Counted from the first letter of the stretch, positions 1-11,927 are shown. The stretch is 64,000 nt of DNA from Pseudopyrenochaeta lycopersici (GCA_003313425.1 NHZP01000041.1:1-64000), one strand, 5' to 3'. Numbers and translations are program-made. The notes: generated from the sequence alone by a model not told the origin.

Positions 1-985
1 CCCTGAATTTCCCCTTCTACATTGCTTACACCTTGCTTGAAGGGCTTCCATTGGTTGACTCGGGCCACACAATGTGCAGTGCCCGTACAATGGGTTACGA
101 TGGTAAAGCATAAGGTTAGTGAACTCGCCTCAGTCTCGCAATCTGCGAACGATTTGTGCAACGGCGAATATGAAGACCTGACTGCGTACGCCGAGATATC
201 TGAAACAAGTCGTGCGCTCGCAGCACGAGTGTCTGTTGTCATTTGGTATATTAGAGACGATTACTTCTCAGACAAACCTCTGATAGATGTAGGATTGTGA
301 TAGTGAATAAGCTAATAATTAAGGAACATCCGTATCATCAGCTGAATGTGTGAGTAATTTGATCAGCATAGCTACCCCGCACATTTGCAGAACTGATGAT
401 GGAACCCCACTGTCATTGGTAGATTCCGAGCAGGACGAAAGTGCGCTACAACCCAGAATGACTGCTACCCTCCCTGGAAGTTAGTGCTTGGATGACTTTC
501 AATAGTACCTGATCACCCTAAGTACAAGTCGAAGCTATTTCGAGCGGGGTAACCTAGGATAGATGATGTGAGTGGTCGAACCATAAAGGGTGGTGTATGC
601 ACTACCATAGATCCTTGAGTTACCCACCATCAGTCATACGCTTTTGGCCTCTCTCAAGCTTTCTAATGAATTATCCACGTTATTTCTATATGTGCTGTAT
701 ACCTGCCGATAAGTGATGGCGGCAGAGCAGTTTACGGCAAACTTTCAAGTTTGGAACCTGAAAAACATCCCCCTTAGATGATTACCCAACAGTTCATAAT
801 ACAATAGCCTGGGATCGGGCTTCTAGCACGCCCAAGCGGCATATTGTTTCCAGAATAGACCCAAGATTCTTTGGTCAGTGATATGGACGAAGTACGTAGC
901 TAGGCTCTCGACATGTCAGTGCGTTTCAAAAGGACTGCTAACTGCACTAGTTTTTTTTGAAACTGCAAACCAATCTACGGTGGAG
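1..985. other. No gene recognised
   Basis: Open stretches on the plus strand near the left edge start only at non-ATG codons and show no recognisable motif. I see no RNA gene, repeat or splice-consistent model. It may be the upstream region of the BTB gene that follows. Confidence 0.4.
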
Positions 986-1767
986 ATGAGCGATTCTCTA
1001 GGACCTGATCCAGACGGGGATGTTGTGTTGAAATGTCAAGATCAAGACACCGATACTACCATGTCGTTTCGGGTCTCTAGTAAAGTCCTCCGGCTTGCAT
1101 CGCCTGTTTTTTTGATGGCATGTTGAGTCCTTGCTTTCGAGAAGGGCAAGGTCTGCTTCAAGGCGAATGTCCAGTAATCGTGCTCGAAGATGACGACGCT
1201 CCAGTGATGAGCCTCATTCTCAAAGTCCTCCACTATAAGGCCGGCGTCCAAGATCACACCATGGATGCTGAGCGACTGGCACGTCTTGCGATTCATTCCG
1301 ATAAGTATGACTGCACCAGGGCATTAGGACCATGGATATCAATTTGGTTCAAGAACCTGGAGAGTATGGGCCAACCTGCTATAGAGTTTGGGTTTAAGCT
1401 TCTCGCTGCTTATCTGTTCAACGACTCGGAGATGTTCAGAAAGATATCAAAGATGGCCTTAGAGGAATTAATCCCTAACTTTCCCGTGGTGTGGGAAGAA
1501 GAAGAAACGTTAGCACTGCTGCCTACTAGTATATCTAGTAAGTCAAGACATAACGATATCAATTGCGATTCAAGCTAACGTTCTCTAGATGCCATGAATA
1601 TCCGCATCAAGCGAATGCTTCGCGAGCTAGAAGCGGAGCTCCAGCGCGTGGAACTACTGTTATGCCAGTCTTCCAAATGCTACGATACGTCGCAGCTCTT
1701 CTGCGTAGAGTGTGGGAGGACCCTTCCTGGACAAGCAAAGAAGTGTCATCCGTGGCCAGAACACTGA
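986..1767 (+). pseudogene. BTB/POZ-domain protein, frameshifted
   Basis: Starts at ATG 986. The first part carries the usual beginning of fungal BTB proteins (GDVVLKC, then FRVSSKVLRLASPVF), where a BTB fold mediates dimerisation or cullin-adaptor contacts. Translation then hits a stop at 1124-1126. The domain continues in another frame from about 1114 (FREGQ, an acidic EDDDAP block, HYKAG, then a helical region). The switch lies in a run of seven T at 1107-1113, so one added or two removed T would restore the frame. An intron fits at 1538-1588 (GTAAGT, branch GCTAAC, CTAG). It joins in phase to a 59-codon last exon with a basic coiled-coil-like stretch (LRELEAELQRVELLL) and a small Cys-rich end (FCVECGRTLPG), with stop 1765-1767. 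The intact intron phase argues for recent damage or a homopolymer sequencing error. Confidence 0.7.
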
Positions 1768-2905
1768 GTTACCTGTGAAATACTGCACAAGCGAGGCCAG
1801 GATTGCCGAGTATTTTGCAGTACTACGGAAGTAGAGTTATGGCCGACAGCTATACCGTTTCGATTGTGTTCCGTTTCAGACACTACATTTCGATTTGCCA
1901 GTGCTAAGACAGACCTCAAGCATAGCTGCACAGCTGGTACTTACTGTCCGCTACTGGTAAATCTGAACTCATTATCGGCAAGAACTGACCAAATCAAGAA
2001 GAAGATAAATGGCCTTTGTTTGCGTTGTATCAGAGAGGACGATGAATGGGAAGAAAGCAAGAACTGTGCCATAAATAGCTAAAGAAGTATTCATTGATAG
2101 AATCCAAAACACACGTAGCATAAAGGAGTTAGAGGGAATACGCAATGCACTAGTTAGCACATGTGAGTCGCAGCTCGGTAGCGTAAACTTTGTGCAGATG
2201 ACCTTTTTCGGCCTGGAGTGAGCGTGAGAAAACGCAACATGTCAAGCTTTGCAGCGTCGTATGCCGAAATGTGGGAGGCAAGTCGAGAATGTAGTGTAGT
2301 TTTGTGAGATTGTTTCCTATATGTTCTTCTATCACTTTATCGTTTCTTTGATGTCTCTTAAGATGTCGCAATCGGAGGAGGCGTGGCTTCTGCATAGTTT
2401 CTACTAAACTACTTAGAAAGGCAGGCGAAAAGAAGTAGCGAAAGCTAACGAGGAACGAAGGAGGAGCCTTGGGGGACACTTCGTTCCAAAGAAAACTGAC
2501 TTGATCCGTTCCGTATGGAGAGGTGTGGATGCGAGGGCCCAATTTAGAAGCTGACGCCTTTATTTACGGCAATTTGATATGGCGCTAAAGGGAGCAAGTA
2601 ACCGCGGATTGCTTCGATTGCTGAAAAGTTGTGGGAAGCGTGCATTGTCAGAGCTGCGACTCCCGAAATCTACTCCACAAGCAGTCGCTTCCGCTCACGT
2701 TAATGCTTCTACCCAGAAGAACTTGATATGGATCTCCGCAACGGCATAATGGGACGAAAATTGATTCATATGTGAGTAACCTGGTTAATCGAATACATGT
2801 CATTGGGCCATCTACAAGCTTTGGAAAGACATGCCAATCGACCTTGAGTCCAAGTTCGCACTCAAAGGTGGCCAAAGCTGACTGGTCGGATCACCCAGCC
2901 TATTA
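1768..2905. other. No gene recognised
   Basis: A 130-codon open frame on the minus strand (2150-2542) has no recognisable motif. I found no splice partner for it and leave it uncalled. Confidence 0.3.
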
Positions 2906-3102
2906 TTATGACAATAAGGAGCAGAGGTCGCATGTGCAGGAAACATACATGTTGCGCTGTCCTTTATGTGCATCAAATCGTAGGTGTCTCCAACCAACTG
3001 TGGAACCAAAGAGTGCGAGTTTTCCCCCGGCTGAGACTGCTTGCTTAGTCCTCGAGCGACACCGAGCACTCTCTTGTTGTCGAGCCAGTCCGTGGTCCTG
3101 CG

Positions 3103-3210
3103 CTTCTTCTTCTTCTTCTTCTTCTTCTTCTTCTTCTTCTTCTTCTTCTTCTTCTTCTTCTTCTTCTTCTTCTTCTTCTTCTTCTTCTTCTTCTTCTTCT
3201 TCTTCTTCTT
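3103..3210. repeat. (CTT)36 microsatellite
   Basis: Thirty-six uninterrupted CTT units, read as GAA on the minus strand. In one minus-strand frame they encode poly-glutamate, and that frame can be joined in phase to the Zn2Cys6 exons to the right. Confidence 0.98.
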
Positions 3211-3337
3211 CTCTTTCAAACCGGAAACATCCTGTCACCGAAGCTTTATTTTTGCTCATATCGTTTTGATTTTGCCCATCGAGCACAACCTACGAGGTTG
3301 AAGCCGGTACGTCGAAACAAGACTCATTACACTGTAC

Positions 3338-3754
3338 TCATTCAGAAGAGAGATTTCGCAACGGGATATCGCTTACCGCTTCTAGGGTATCTTGGATCTT
3401 CTTCTGGTAGGTGCTCATGCTTTGATGAAGATCTTTCAAGAGCATAACGACGATGTCTCTTTGCTTCTCCAACTCTTTGAGGCGGTCCCTACGGTCCTGC
3501 TTATACACGCATGTCGAGTCACTCATCTCACAAGCAGAGCATCTTTTCTTGTCGCCTGTACACTTGATTTCTATGGCAATATTAGCTCGGCCACCGCAAC
3601 AATGACGCCAGTGCTGTGTAGGAAGTATGTGACCTTACTTCGTTTGCGACAATTCATACACTAGTCGAAACTATCAATATCGTAAGCGTATCTGCTCGGA
3701 AGGATCAGAACCTACAGCTTTGCTCGTTCGAGAACTCCCAGAAACGTTCTGCAT
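3338..3754 (-). CDS. Zn2Cys6 fungal transcription factor (N-terminal part)
   Basis: Three phase-matched exons: 3716-3754 (13 codons from ATG 3754), 3639-3660 and 3377-3570. Introns are 3661-3715 (GTAGGT...CTAG) and 3571-3638 (GTAAGG...GCTAAT...ATAG). Splicing assembles a canonical binuclear cluster: SKACMNCRKRKIKC, then a short loop, then CSACEMSDSTCVY. All six zinc-binding cysteines are present. A basic linker and coiled-coil dimerisation helix follow (RRDRLKELEKQRDIVVMLLKD), as in Gal4-type factors that bind CGG half-sites in the nucleus. Without further splicing the frame stops at 3338. A donor GTAAGC at 3376 with an acceptor at 3290 would continue in phase into a poly-Glu stretch ending at 2906. 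That extension is inference only. No regulatory middle-homology region is seen, so the gene may be truncated. Confidence 0.75.
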
Positions 3755-5387
3755 AAACGGTAGTTTTTCTTGCCTCGGAATTAAAATGCGTCCGCGAAAG
3801 ACATCAGGGTGCGCAAGGTCTTCCTGGGTGGTCGTATGGTCCATACTCATTGTCCTTTATTGCTAGATGCAAAGCCTATAGAATTTATGAAGAATTTCGA
3901 AGATACGAATTTCTGTAATCAGCAGTGTACGCATTTAGAGTAGTGGCAGGTAGTGACCTATATAATTAGCACGGAACCGATTGCATTCGAACCAATAAGT
4001 AGCGATACCGCTTAGTTTTCAACCCCACTTAGCACTCGTACCATTTGGCATTCGCACCACATCGAGACCAAACACTGGGCATTCCACCACTTGGCAAGCC
4101 ACAATCAACACGGGAGGTCTGGCAGATCTCTATCCGAACAAGCATTTCATTCAGTAACGCTGCCGTCGGCAATCAAATTCATGTACGAGCGCCCTTTGCC
4201 CTTCCTCCAGAGTTCCAATCACCTTCCAAATCGAGTGGCGTGATTACTATCCCAGTAGTGACACCAGAGAGGTGTGCAGAAGCTACAGCAACCGGACCCA
4301 GACTACGTCCGGTGCCTCTGACTTGCATCAGCTATGGTCGTAATGGCAGCCCGTACGTGCTTACGATCTATCTGCAGCAAGGACTTGCAGACAGCGAACC
4401 ATGTCCTCTTTCACAGGAACTTTCTCTGGGGGGCTTAGAGGGGAAGAGGCCAATGGAGCTGCCTCACGGATATCCGATTGCGCATGCCTCTGTTTTGGAG
4501 GCAATGTGATGACTAGGTGGTACAGCACAGGCGCAACCAAAGAATGGAGACACAGCGATTGCTGACCGTCGACCATGACCAAAGGTAGATCTTTGTAGAA
4601 GGGGAATGTTCGTTGGGATGGATTAACAAACTAAGGGGAATGCTCGTTGGGATGAATTAACAACTAAGCGTAAAGAAGATCGTATAGTTTCTTTCTTCAC
4701 GCGAGTCACCTTTTGAGCCGAATGTGAGAAGGACATGGCGAGAGATCCAATTTATAAACATTGACACGGGACAAATGACTTCATTTGATACTTACCACTT
4801 GGCACAAGGAAAGCCCCACCAATCGGAATGATACAAGATCTGCTCATATAGAGACGTTAATGAGGCCAGTTGATTGGCACGATGCTGTGGAGACGCTCGA
4901 AACGACCTCAGGCGTATGCGCCAGACGGCCTATATTCGCAAATGAGGCAGTTTCAAAGTCTACAAGCTCGTACCACAATAGTTCCCAAGATTTTCCGCTT
5001 CACAAAGCTGATCAATCTTTGAAATGCTTACAAATTTCTACGGCATTACGACTACGGAATGGTACGACCTAAAATTAGCAGATGAGCTGGTTGGAGCGAG
5101 CCCCTCTTACCAAAAAGAACGAAAGTATATCAACCCCAGGACAGATATTCTATAATAGTACAGCGAACAAGTGCGATGGAGATTTATGACTCTCTCAATT
5201 TGCGAGAGAAGAGCTTGATTGTTAGCGCCAGAGCCAAGTGACAAGCTGATATTACTTTACATCATGCTACAAAAGCTGCTCACATCGCCTTGCTTCGCGG
5301 CTCGATCCTTCAAGGGAGGGGGAGGCGTTCGTCCTAAGGCCATGATACAGGCCGATTCAGCACTAGACTTATTTATAGAGCAGCTCT
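3755..5387. other. No gene recognised; small tandem duplication
   Basis: A 154-codon open plus frame at 4045-4509 begins with TTG and has no recognisable domain, so it is not called. Near 4601-4668 a unit of about 34 bp (ending GGGATGRATTAACAA) is repeated twice with a few differences. Confidence 0.35.
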
Positions 5388-5788
5388 TTATGGCCTTTTG
5401 CAAAGTCCTTTCTGGCAACCGAGCGCTTGCAAATATAATGGGACTCTTTCATCACGCCGGTGGAACTTTCCATAAGGAAACTTTAACCTCCTCATGTTCT
5501 TATGCAACGGCTGAGGGACCCTAGTATAGTCCGCATATGATGAATAATTGTACGTTGGTACTTCTTCATCATCCTGTGAAAGACGATGCGGCAAGAGCTT
5601 TGCCTGAATGGAGCCGATGTAGTCAATCTCAGCGGAGGCAAGGAGGGCCAAGAAGGCTTTCCCACGGAAGATAAACTGTCAAACATCAGTAACGCTTCTA
5701 CGACAACATCAAATCATACCTCATCATCTTCCATCTTATCTCGAGCATAGTCCAGAAGCGATTCGTCGACAATAGAGCTCTGGTCCAT
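5388..5788 (-). CDS. Hypothetical spliced protein (3' exons)
   Basis: Two exons fit together: 5720-5788 (from ATG 5788, ending MEDDE) and 5388-5675. They are joined across a 44-nt intron 5676-5719 (GTATGA, TACTGAT branch, ACAG) without a phase break. The product is acidic, then hydrophobic (KAFLALLASAEIDYIGS), then basic and Tyr-rich. The open frame runs upstream of the ATG to an acceptor at 5819. A further exon around 6008-6060 can be joined in phase through a long 189-nt intron, so the true start is probably further right. I recognise no family. All frames here are rather open, so the model is tentative. Confidence 0.35.
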
Positions 5789-6250
5789 GTTAGAAATGGC
5801 GTTGCCGAGATTGGTCACCTACTAAGACAAGGGAGCGCATCTTGAACCGAATGACTTCACAAGAAATGTGATGGTGCAAAATCAACAGTCTGAGAAGAAT
5901 AGATACAAAGAGCAAGTTCAGGCAAATGTTTTGGTCTTTGCGAAAGAACCCGAAATGGCCGCAGGGCAAAGCCCAAAATCCATCAGATTCTATATATAGA
6001 CACCTACTACGCTGACGAGGAGCCCGAAATAGCTCTTCTGAAAGTCACAAATCTGGCCGTCGCCACCAGAGCATCTAATTATAGGAACCATCAATACAGT
6101 CTGGCTGTGCCGATTTCACAATGCGTTTGACGAGATAGCCATTCGACATCAGGCGGATGGAGCACATCGTATACGACAACGATCGCACCGTGACGATGTT
6201 TTATTCAAAATGCAATTTCCTCTGCTCTCTTCCTTGAGATCTCATCCCCT

Positions 6251-6778
6251 TTACTGATGTTGACCTAACCAAATTCGATGGGTGTGTAAAATCCTTTGCC
6301 TCTTTAGCTCACGGATACGGTCGAAGGAACCGAAGTAGGACTCGAGTTCTCCGGATGCCTTAGAAGATAACCCACGTGTTACAATGCTCTCTAGCACCGA
6401 AGAAGTTATAAATCGACAGGAGGATGTGTCTTTTTTGGAGGGGGGAATGCGCATAGTCGGTGGGCTTGGCTCTGGATGCGACCTGGTGAAACACCTTTCG
6501 ACTCCGCTTGAACAGCTATAGGCCGTGAAGTTGATGGGAGGAGGAAGGTAGAATACAAGAGGGGGCGTTTTTCGCGAGCCTTTCGTGTTCTTGATATCGG
6601 CTAAACAGCATGTGCTAGAGCAATACACGCCCTGATCGATCTGCCTCTCGCAGATTAGACAGAAACTTGGGAACCCGTCAATTTCTAAAGCCATACTGGA
6701 AGAGTCGAATGAGAAGTTACAAATATTCCTAACGTGAAAGATGGGACAAATGTATGGAGCCTCAGATGAGGATGACAT
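6251..6778 (-). CDS. ECL1-like zinc-binding (life-span regulatory factor type) protein
   Basis: The diagnostic part is a short Cys-rich motif, FCLICERQIDQG followed by YCSSTCCLADI, the CxxC...CxxxC arrangement of the ECL1/2/3 family of small fungal proteins. ECL1 of fission yeast extends chronological life span and works in stress and zinc signalling. The C-terminus also fits the family: a conserved acidic-aromatic helix (LESYFGSFDRIRELKRQR) ends the protein. ATG codons in frame lie at 6778 and 6694. The second puts the zinc motif almost at the N-terminus, as is usual, so it is the better start biologically. The middle is Pro/Ser-rich and low in structure. Confidence 0.65.
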   Translation of the reverse strand: MSSSSEAPYICPIFHVRNICNFSFDSSSMALEIDGFPSFCLICERQIDQGVYCSSTCCLADIKNTKGSRKTPPLVFYLPPPINFTAYSCSSGVERCFTRSHPEPSPPTMRIPPSKKDTSSCRFITSSVLESIVTRGLSSKASGELESYFGSFDRIRELKRQRILHTHRIWLGQHQ

Positions 6779-9079
6779 TATTTCAAATTTCGGATGAGAG
6801 TCATCTTGGGCTGAGAGCAGAACAATATATGCAACAATCTTGGTATCAGATTCGTGACGATAGAGTCCTAAGACCCAGACGGCAGTATTGGCCAATAAAC
6901 AGTAAAGCTTAGCAGGTAGTGATCATGCAGGTGGCAGGTGGCAGACGGCAAAGTGGCTGAATTGAACTTTTGCGCGGGCCTCATGACTGCTATCCTGCTT
7001 TGGTGGACTTTTTCGTTGTAAAGGTTGGTTGAGTCCCGCCACTCACTCCTATCTGCGCCGCTGATTTGATGCTTTAAACAATACAGTTTGATGAAAGAGG
7101 AGCGATCTGTAAGCTAACCTATATACGTCGATGCACTAGGAACCGCGAGGGATCGGAATTGCTCATGGCACGAAAAACCTGATATCCGAAGATTAGATTT
7201 CTGTTAGCGTTAAGGTGGCTTGAACACTAAATCGCGAGACAGCGAAGACAAGTCTCTCTATGACGAACCATTCGCGATGAATTTTCATCAAGTATCACTG
7301 AAAACTTCAGACTCGTTCACTGAAGAAACTAGAATTCCTCGAACGTAACCCGAACTTAGATGCTAAGATTGTGTTCTATGCGTTATGCGCTCCTCGGACG
7401 AAAAACTGAGATGCTACTCCCAACTTTCTTCCATACGATCAGAGCGGGAAGGAATTGGACAGCCTGATACGTTTTCGATGGGAACTAGCTTCACGCCACA
7501 TCGTTCCTTCTGACATTTCCGTTCTCCCGCCAAACCCCAGACCCAGACCGAGAGCACATCACAGCCAAACGATGAAACGCTCTACAGCTGGATAGCGCTG
7601 GAGCGCAGGAGAAGATGATTTAGAAAGGTGAGAACGGTAGCGTTGTTTTACGTCGAAGATCTCGTTTCAAGTCCAATATAAATCGTGCATGGTGCCATTC
7701 CGCATTGTGATAAAGACGGTTTAGGGAATGGCAATAAGAAACAGCACAGAATTTATTAGATAAAAGTTGAAGGTTTAACTCCGATCTAAGCAGCGCCACC
7801 ACAGTGGCTGCCGTCCCGCACTCCATGTATGTCACCCCACCTCTGCTAATTCATGGGGAAAAAATAACAAAAAACTGACTTGTTAGCCGTACCCTCATGC
7901 ATCAAGTAGAAGTTTTCGGAACTCTTCTCCCGTTTCCTTTCCTCAAGTACCGTAAACTTTGCTGCACGGCTATCACTCCTGTTGGTGGCTTGGAAGCACA
8001 GGAGCTGCCTGTGATCGCCGCTCACCAAAGTCATCGATAGGCTCGGAAGAATCCTCCGGAGGGCGGAAATCCCCTTCGCCCCCAAAGCAAGCTCGGTCCC
8101 CTATTTTCCGCCACCCCTACTTCCCGGCCATCCAGCCAAAATACAACCAACGACTTCTCAGAGAGAGCAAGAAAGAGCCTATTCCGCGTCGCACAACGCA
8201 GACAGAATTTGTGTAATGGAAACCACGAGCTTCTAAGAATCGCACGGAGGCGGAACAATCCGCCTATGGATTCCCCCGTAATTGTATAGAGTTTGACTTG
8301 ATGGAAGAAATAAGCTTGAGATTGTCAACAGTACATGTTTCGGAGCTTTCCGAAGCTCCCAAAGTTTGGGCATATTTATCAGTAAGCTCGCCGATAGACC
8401 TTAGCGACCAACGGTTTGCGTTTCCACTCGTCCATAAGGGAAGAAAATTGCATTCGCGGGAACCAGTCTAATGCAGGTTGTCACAAGCTAAAGATCTAGA
8501 ACTGGTATACAAAGACCCATGATCCTCTCTTCTCGCCAATGACGAGCTTTGATCATAGATTCAGCCTTCACGAGCCAGGTCGACACTTTCAACTATTAGG
8601 GACTACACAAATCCTCGAAGACTTATCATAATTATTATTAGCTAGGTCGTGGTTCCTTGCGCAAATACCATCTTAGCCCTAAAATCACACCACTTTGATA
8701 ACCTAGTCTACAAATCTGGCTAGAACGGGAACAGTTACTAAGTTAGGTAACTTTAGGTTTGCATGGCGTGTGTCATGCAATCAGGCGTACCGTTCGAAAT
8801 GAAGGACCTATCGTTTCGCTTGACTATGATTTGATCATCTTAATAATTGCAGCGATTGAAGGACGCATGGCTCGCTCCGACCTGCTCTTGTGCCTTGACT
8901 GATCATTCTGGTGTAGATATATGCATCCATACCACCATTTGATCTTCATTCCATCGGATTATCTATTCAAAGAAGGCGTAAGTGATTAGGGGAATAGAGG
9001 TCTATGCGATATTTATCTCTCACTCTAACCATCTGTAGACACGGTCGGGATTTGCTGGGTTCAAATTGCCACTAAAGAA
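6779..9079. other. Long stretch without a recognised gene
   Basis: About 2.3 kb. Open frames at 7620-8258 are short, lack recognisable motifs and overlap each other on both strands. Near 8921-9041 a clean fungal intron signature exists (GTAAGT at 8978, CTAACC branch, CTGTAG at 9041), preceded by an ATG exon of 19 codons. It could be the first exon of the gene that follows, although the phases do not match that gene's longest frame. Confidence 0.3.
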
Positions 9080-9343
9080 ATGGAGTGCCCGACTGGAGCA
9101 GCAAATGATGAGTTCTCAAGCAACGGGTTTTGCAGGGACATCCAAGGAATAATGGAGGAAATCAATCGTCTCCAACGAGACCTTGCTCATGCAGAGTCTG
9201 CGCTAAGCCAAGAGAAAATCTCGGGTTCTGTACGCAGTCAAGTTGAGTCACAGATTAGTGAAATTGGGGTAGAAATACAACATGTTCGGGAAGTGGTGTT
9301 CAATTTAGGCGGTAAGAAGCGCAGAGAAGAAGTGTCCACCTAA
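9080..9343 (+). CDS. Hypothetical small coiled-coil protein
   Basis: Eighty-seven codons from an ATG. After a short N-terminus the protein is almost wholly helical with heptad-like hydrophobic spacing (IMEEINRLQRDLAHAESAL, then VESQISEIGVEIQHVREVV), ending in a basic KKRREEVST tail. A GTAAGA donor-like site at about 9312 could splice off the last codons. An intron ends just upstream at 9041, so the real N-terminus may be longer. Function unknown. Confidence 0.4.
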   Translation: MECPTGAANDEFSSNGFCRDIQGIMEEINRLQRDLAHAESALSQEKISGSVRSQVESQISEIGVEIQHVREVVFNLGGKKRREEVST

Positions 9344-9728
9344 ATACCTTCTGGTGCGTCGCCGGCTCATACATGGGTAACCTGTTTAGCATAGTAAGAA
9401 TACCTTACCGTACTCGACAAGCAAGTTGTGCAGACAACGTTGGAGAATCTGAATTAATAAGCAAGGTGAAGCAGACAGGATAGGTCTCTTAATTATTCAG
9501 TTTGGCAGAAGTTTCACCCACTTCAAAACCCGTGTGCTGGAGGCGGAAAATTGCATCAGCAATGCCAGGACATAAGATTGGTTAGATGAGTTTCAGTGTC
9601 AGTTTAGTACCAGCCGTTATTCCTCACTCTTGCTGATTGCCCTGGTCGCCAAGTGCTAGTCCCTACCACTATTATGAGCAATTATGCGTCCATGCGAAGT
9701 GACCTTGACTTATTGAGTCGACGTTCCC

Positions 9729-9923
9729 GTGGTAGGGATACGGAGAGCGTTGCCACTGACAAGACTCTTGAGGATATGTATGGCTCAAAGAAAGAATAAG
9801 TTGATTCGCGGGGAAAGTGACTGCGCCTCCGAAACCCCAAAATGCGCCAACTGCGCCGGCCCACACAAAGCCAGTGATAGAGGTTGCCCTGAATACAAGA
9901 GACTGCTGTTGTCAACGGTATGA
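9729..9923 (+). pseudogene. Non-LTR retrotransposon zinc-knuckle fragment
   Basis: The frame contains CANCAGPHKASDRGCPEYKR, the C-x2-C-x3-H-x6-C knuckle typical of gag-like ORF1/ORF2 proteins of LINE-type elements (compare the CxNCGGxH...GCP consensus). No endonuclease or reverse transcriptase is present nearby, so this is a short orphan piece. Its last 12 bp overlap the stop region of the membrane-protein gene on the other strand. Confidence 0.45.
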
Positions 9924-10362
9924 AAGCAACGCAGAGGCTGTATGTCGTACGGCAGTAAATAGGAACGTAGCCCAGATTGCCCAGGGAGGGAACTGCAAAA
10001 TGCGCAATATTCGAGCGAGCTGATCAAAAAACCAGTCAGCTGGAATGGAGGTCTTGTTTGGGAGGTCTTACATTGGTGCCAACGAGAAGTTGCAGGTTGC
10101 AAAGCGCAACGATATCCAGCCAGTATATTTGGCTTTTGGAGTGATGCGCCTGTACGGCTGCGATAACACCAGATACTGATAGTCCTATTTGAAGAAAGCC
10201 GAATACAGCCGCTACTCTCCTTCCCCAGACATAGTTGTATACCGAAACTTCATTCGGCCTTGTCCTTTCGCGCAGCTGGACGTCGAAGTACATTAGCACG
10301 ATGCTGAGTATGATGGAACCTGAGAAGCAGACGAGGAAGCAGATGAGAGAGATGAGCGCCAT
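9912..10362 (-). CDS. Small multi-pass membrane protein
   Basis: Two exons: 10072-10362 (97 codons from ATG 10362) and 9912-10019 (35 codons plus stop). The 52-nt intron 10020-10071 is GTAAGA, branch GCTGACT, ATCAG; both junctions are phase 0. The 132-residue product has a hydrophobic N-terminal segment (residues 3-24), a second around 50-70, a third around 82-97, and a hydrophobic stretch near the end (AIWATFLFTAV). A paralogous tail with the same exon boundary (LQLLVGTN, then LAxxLR...FPP) is found at 17660-17962, which supports both models. A TATATAA-like element lies about 55 bp upstream of the ATG. Function unknown. Confidence 0.65.
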
Positions 10363-11435
10363 TTCAAGAACAGAGGGGACAGCGGTGCTGCACCAGCGTG
10401 GAAAGGCACCCCCGTTATATACCCCCCCCCCCCAAAGATGCCGCTGCTTCGCATGCCTGAGCTCTTGTACAGGGGTTTAGCGTCACACCTCAGCAAGAGT
10501 GCCGCATGTATGAGGTTCATTGAGGCCTTGGTGCATGAATGATGTTGATCGTTGTACCACTTCTGGATGCTGTTGCACCTGGTCTACAGAGTGTGAGCGA
10601 ATAGCCCCTGTGCAGCGATTCATTGCTGTGCCACATGATGGTTACATAGGCAGGGTGAGCCTTGTCTCCATATAACAGGTATTTCAAGGGACGACATGGT
10701 CAAGGGTTGCGTTGTTCGGAGGCGCTGAAGAGAGCTGTCCTGTGTGCTGAGAGGTGAGGTGTTGCCTCATGTGTGTAAGCCCACGATGAGCCCGTATAGA
10801 CAGTGGCCGTGAATCCTTGCTTGTAGCTACACAGGGATACTGCGCATTATTGCTTCATAACTGAGGAGGGATCGATGATCTGCTATGTGACAAGGCGAAG
10901 TCCATGTGGCGGTCTGTCTCGTTGTCACAATAAAGAGTATAGGTTATGTCGTGGGACTGGTAGGGGCTGATCGACCTGTTTTTCTTGTTACCTAAATGAC
11001 TCCTGAGCATCTCAGGGGCCATATGTCATGCAACCCAAGTGGCTGAGCCCCTCTCTCATGTTCAGCTACATGCCCTGGGTTTCGAAGACGTTATAATCCC
11101 ACGGCCTTAGAATAAGAGGGCAGTGAGTATGTCTGAATGGCCTCCGATAGCAATACTATATGCTGGATCACGCAGATGGACTGTTCTAGGAGAAAATAGC
11201 CCACTGATACGAACAATTACCTTTAATTGTTCCCAACCCTGCTCCAGATACTGCACCTCGTATATCCGCAACAGACCTGGACATGTGCGCTTACCCGAAC
11301 CCAATCCTAGCCAGCTTCGCTCCCGCGGCATGACATCTCTTAAATAGACGCCTTTCTTTCCTATACAAAACGTTCCACTTATCCGTTTACAACTCCCACA
11401 AAGACCAAATTTGTTCAACATCACCTGCTGTTAAC
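10363..11435. other. Intergenic, no gene recognised
   Basis: Contains a TATATA element at about 10416-10421 and a run of twelve C at 10422-10433, directly upstream of the minus-strand membrane-protein gene. The rest shows no open frame with a motif. Confidence 0.4.
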
Positions 11436-11747
11436 ATGCCCTTTAACTTTAGTATCCTATGCGACCTCCTCAACGAACTGGACCAAAACCGTGCCAGAAA
11501 ATCATCAAGAACGCGTAATACCCTGGGTCCTAGCCCTGAAATAATTGTTTCCTGGTTCAACAAGCATGATGAAATTATTCCGCGAGAAGGACAAGGAGCC
11601 GTTGCCTTCTTATCATGTCTATTTCCAGAGCGAAGGGCAGACCGTGTCTTCGATCTGCGGGAAAATCGCCTCGAATCAATCATCAAGCAAGCCCAAGGGA
11701 TCGGTGAGACACGTTTAAAGCAATTACAAAGTTGGAGGACTAGTTAA
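11436..11747 (+). pseudogene. Truncated fungal ATP-dependent DNA ligase, N-terminal piece
   Basis: Starts at ATG 11436 and runs 103 codons. The sequence (FSILCDLLNELDQNR, then VSWFNKHDEIIPREG, LLSCLFPERRADRVF, RLKQLQSW) matches the N-terminal DNA-binding region of a family of about 900-residue fungal ligases related to DNA ligase IV. The catalytic nucleotidyltransferase domain with its KxDG motif is missing. The frame stops at TAA 11745 just where the family continues, and nothing ligase-like follows before the NLR gene. I read it as a 5' relic left by rearrangement. Confidence 0.6.
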
Positions 11748-11927
11748 TGTCCAAACTCGATTCTAACGTGTTCAGCGCCCGGTATAAATCGATCCATTCC
11801 TGCATAGGGAAGAGCAATATTCTGAGCCTAAAACCTTCGATGAACGGCGACGCTAAATCAAATATGAACCAAAGCAGCTTAGTTAAGACCCTAGCCAGCC
11901 CTAATTCCTTCCCTCGTAGTCAGCATT

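Noticed and set aside
2906..3301. Separate genes encoding poly-Ser, poly-Phe, poly-Lys and poly-Glu across the CTT array
   Set aside because: These are the six frames of a trinucleotide repeat. Only the minus-strand poly-Glu frame has any splice-compatible link to a real gene.
4045..4509. 154-codon open frame on the plus strand
   Set aside because: Starts with TTG, has no domain or splice partner and no family-like motif; chance openness cannot be excluded.
5890..6000. Extra coding exon between the two upstream exons of the minus-strand gene ending at 5388
   Set aside because: The intron that would remain on one side is only 14-18 nt, too short for splicing, so the open frame is probably chance.
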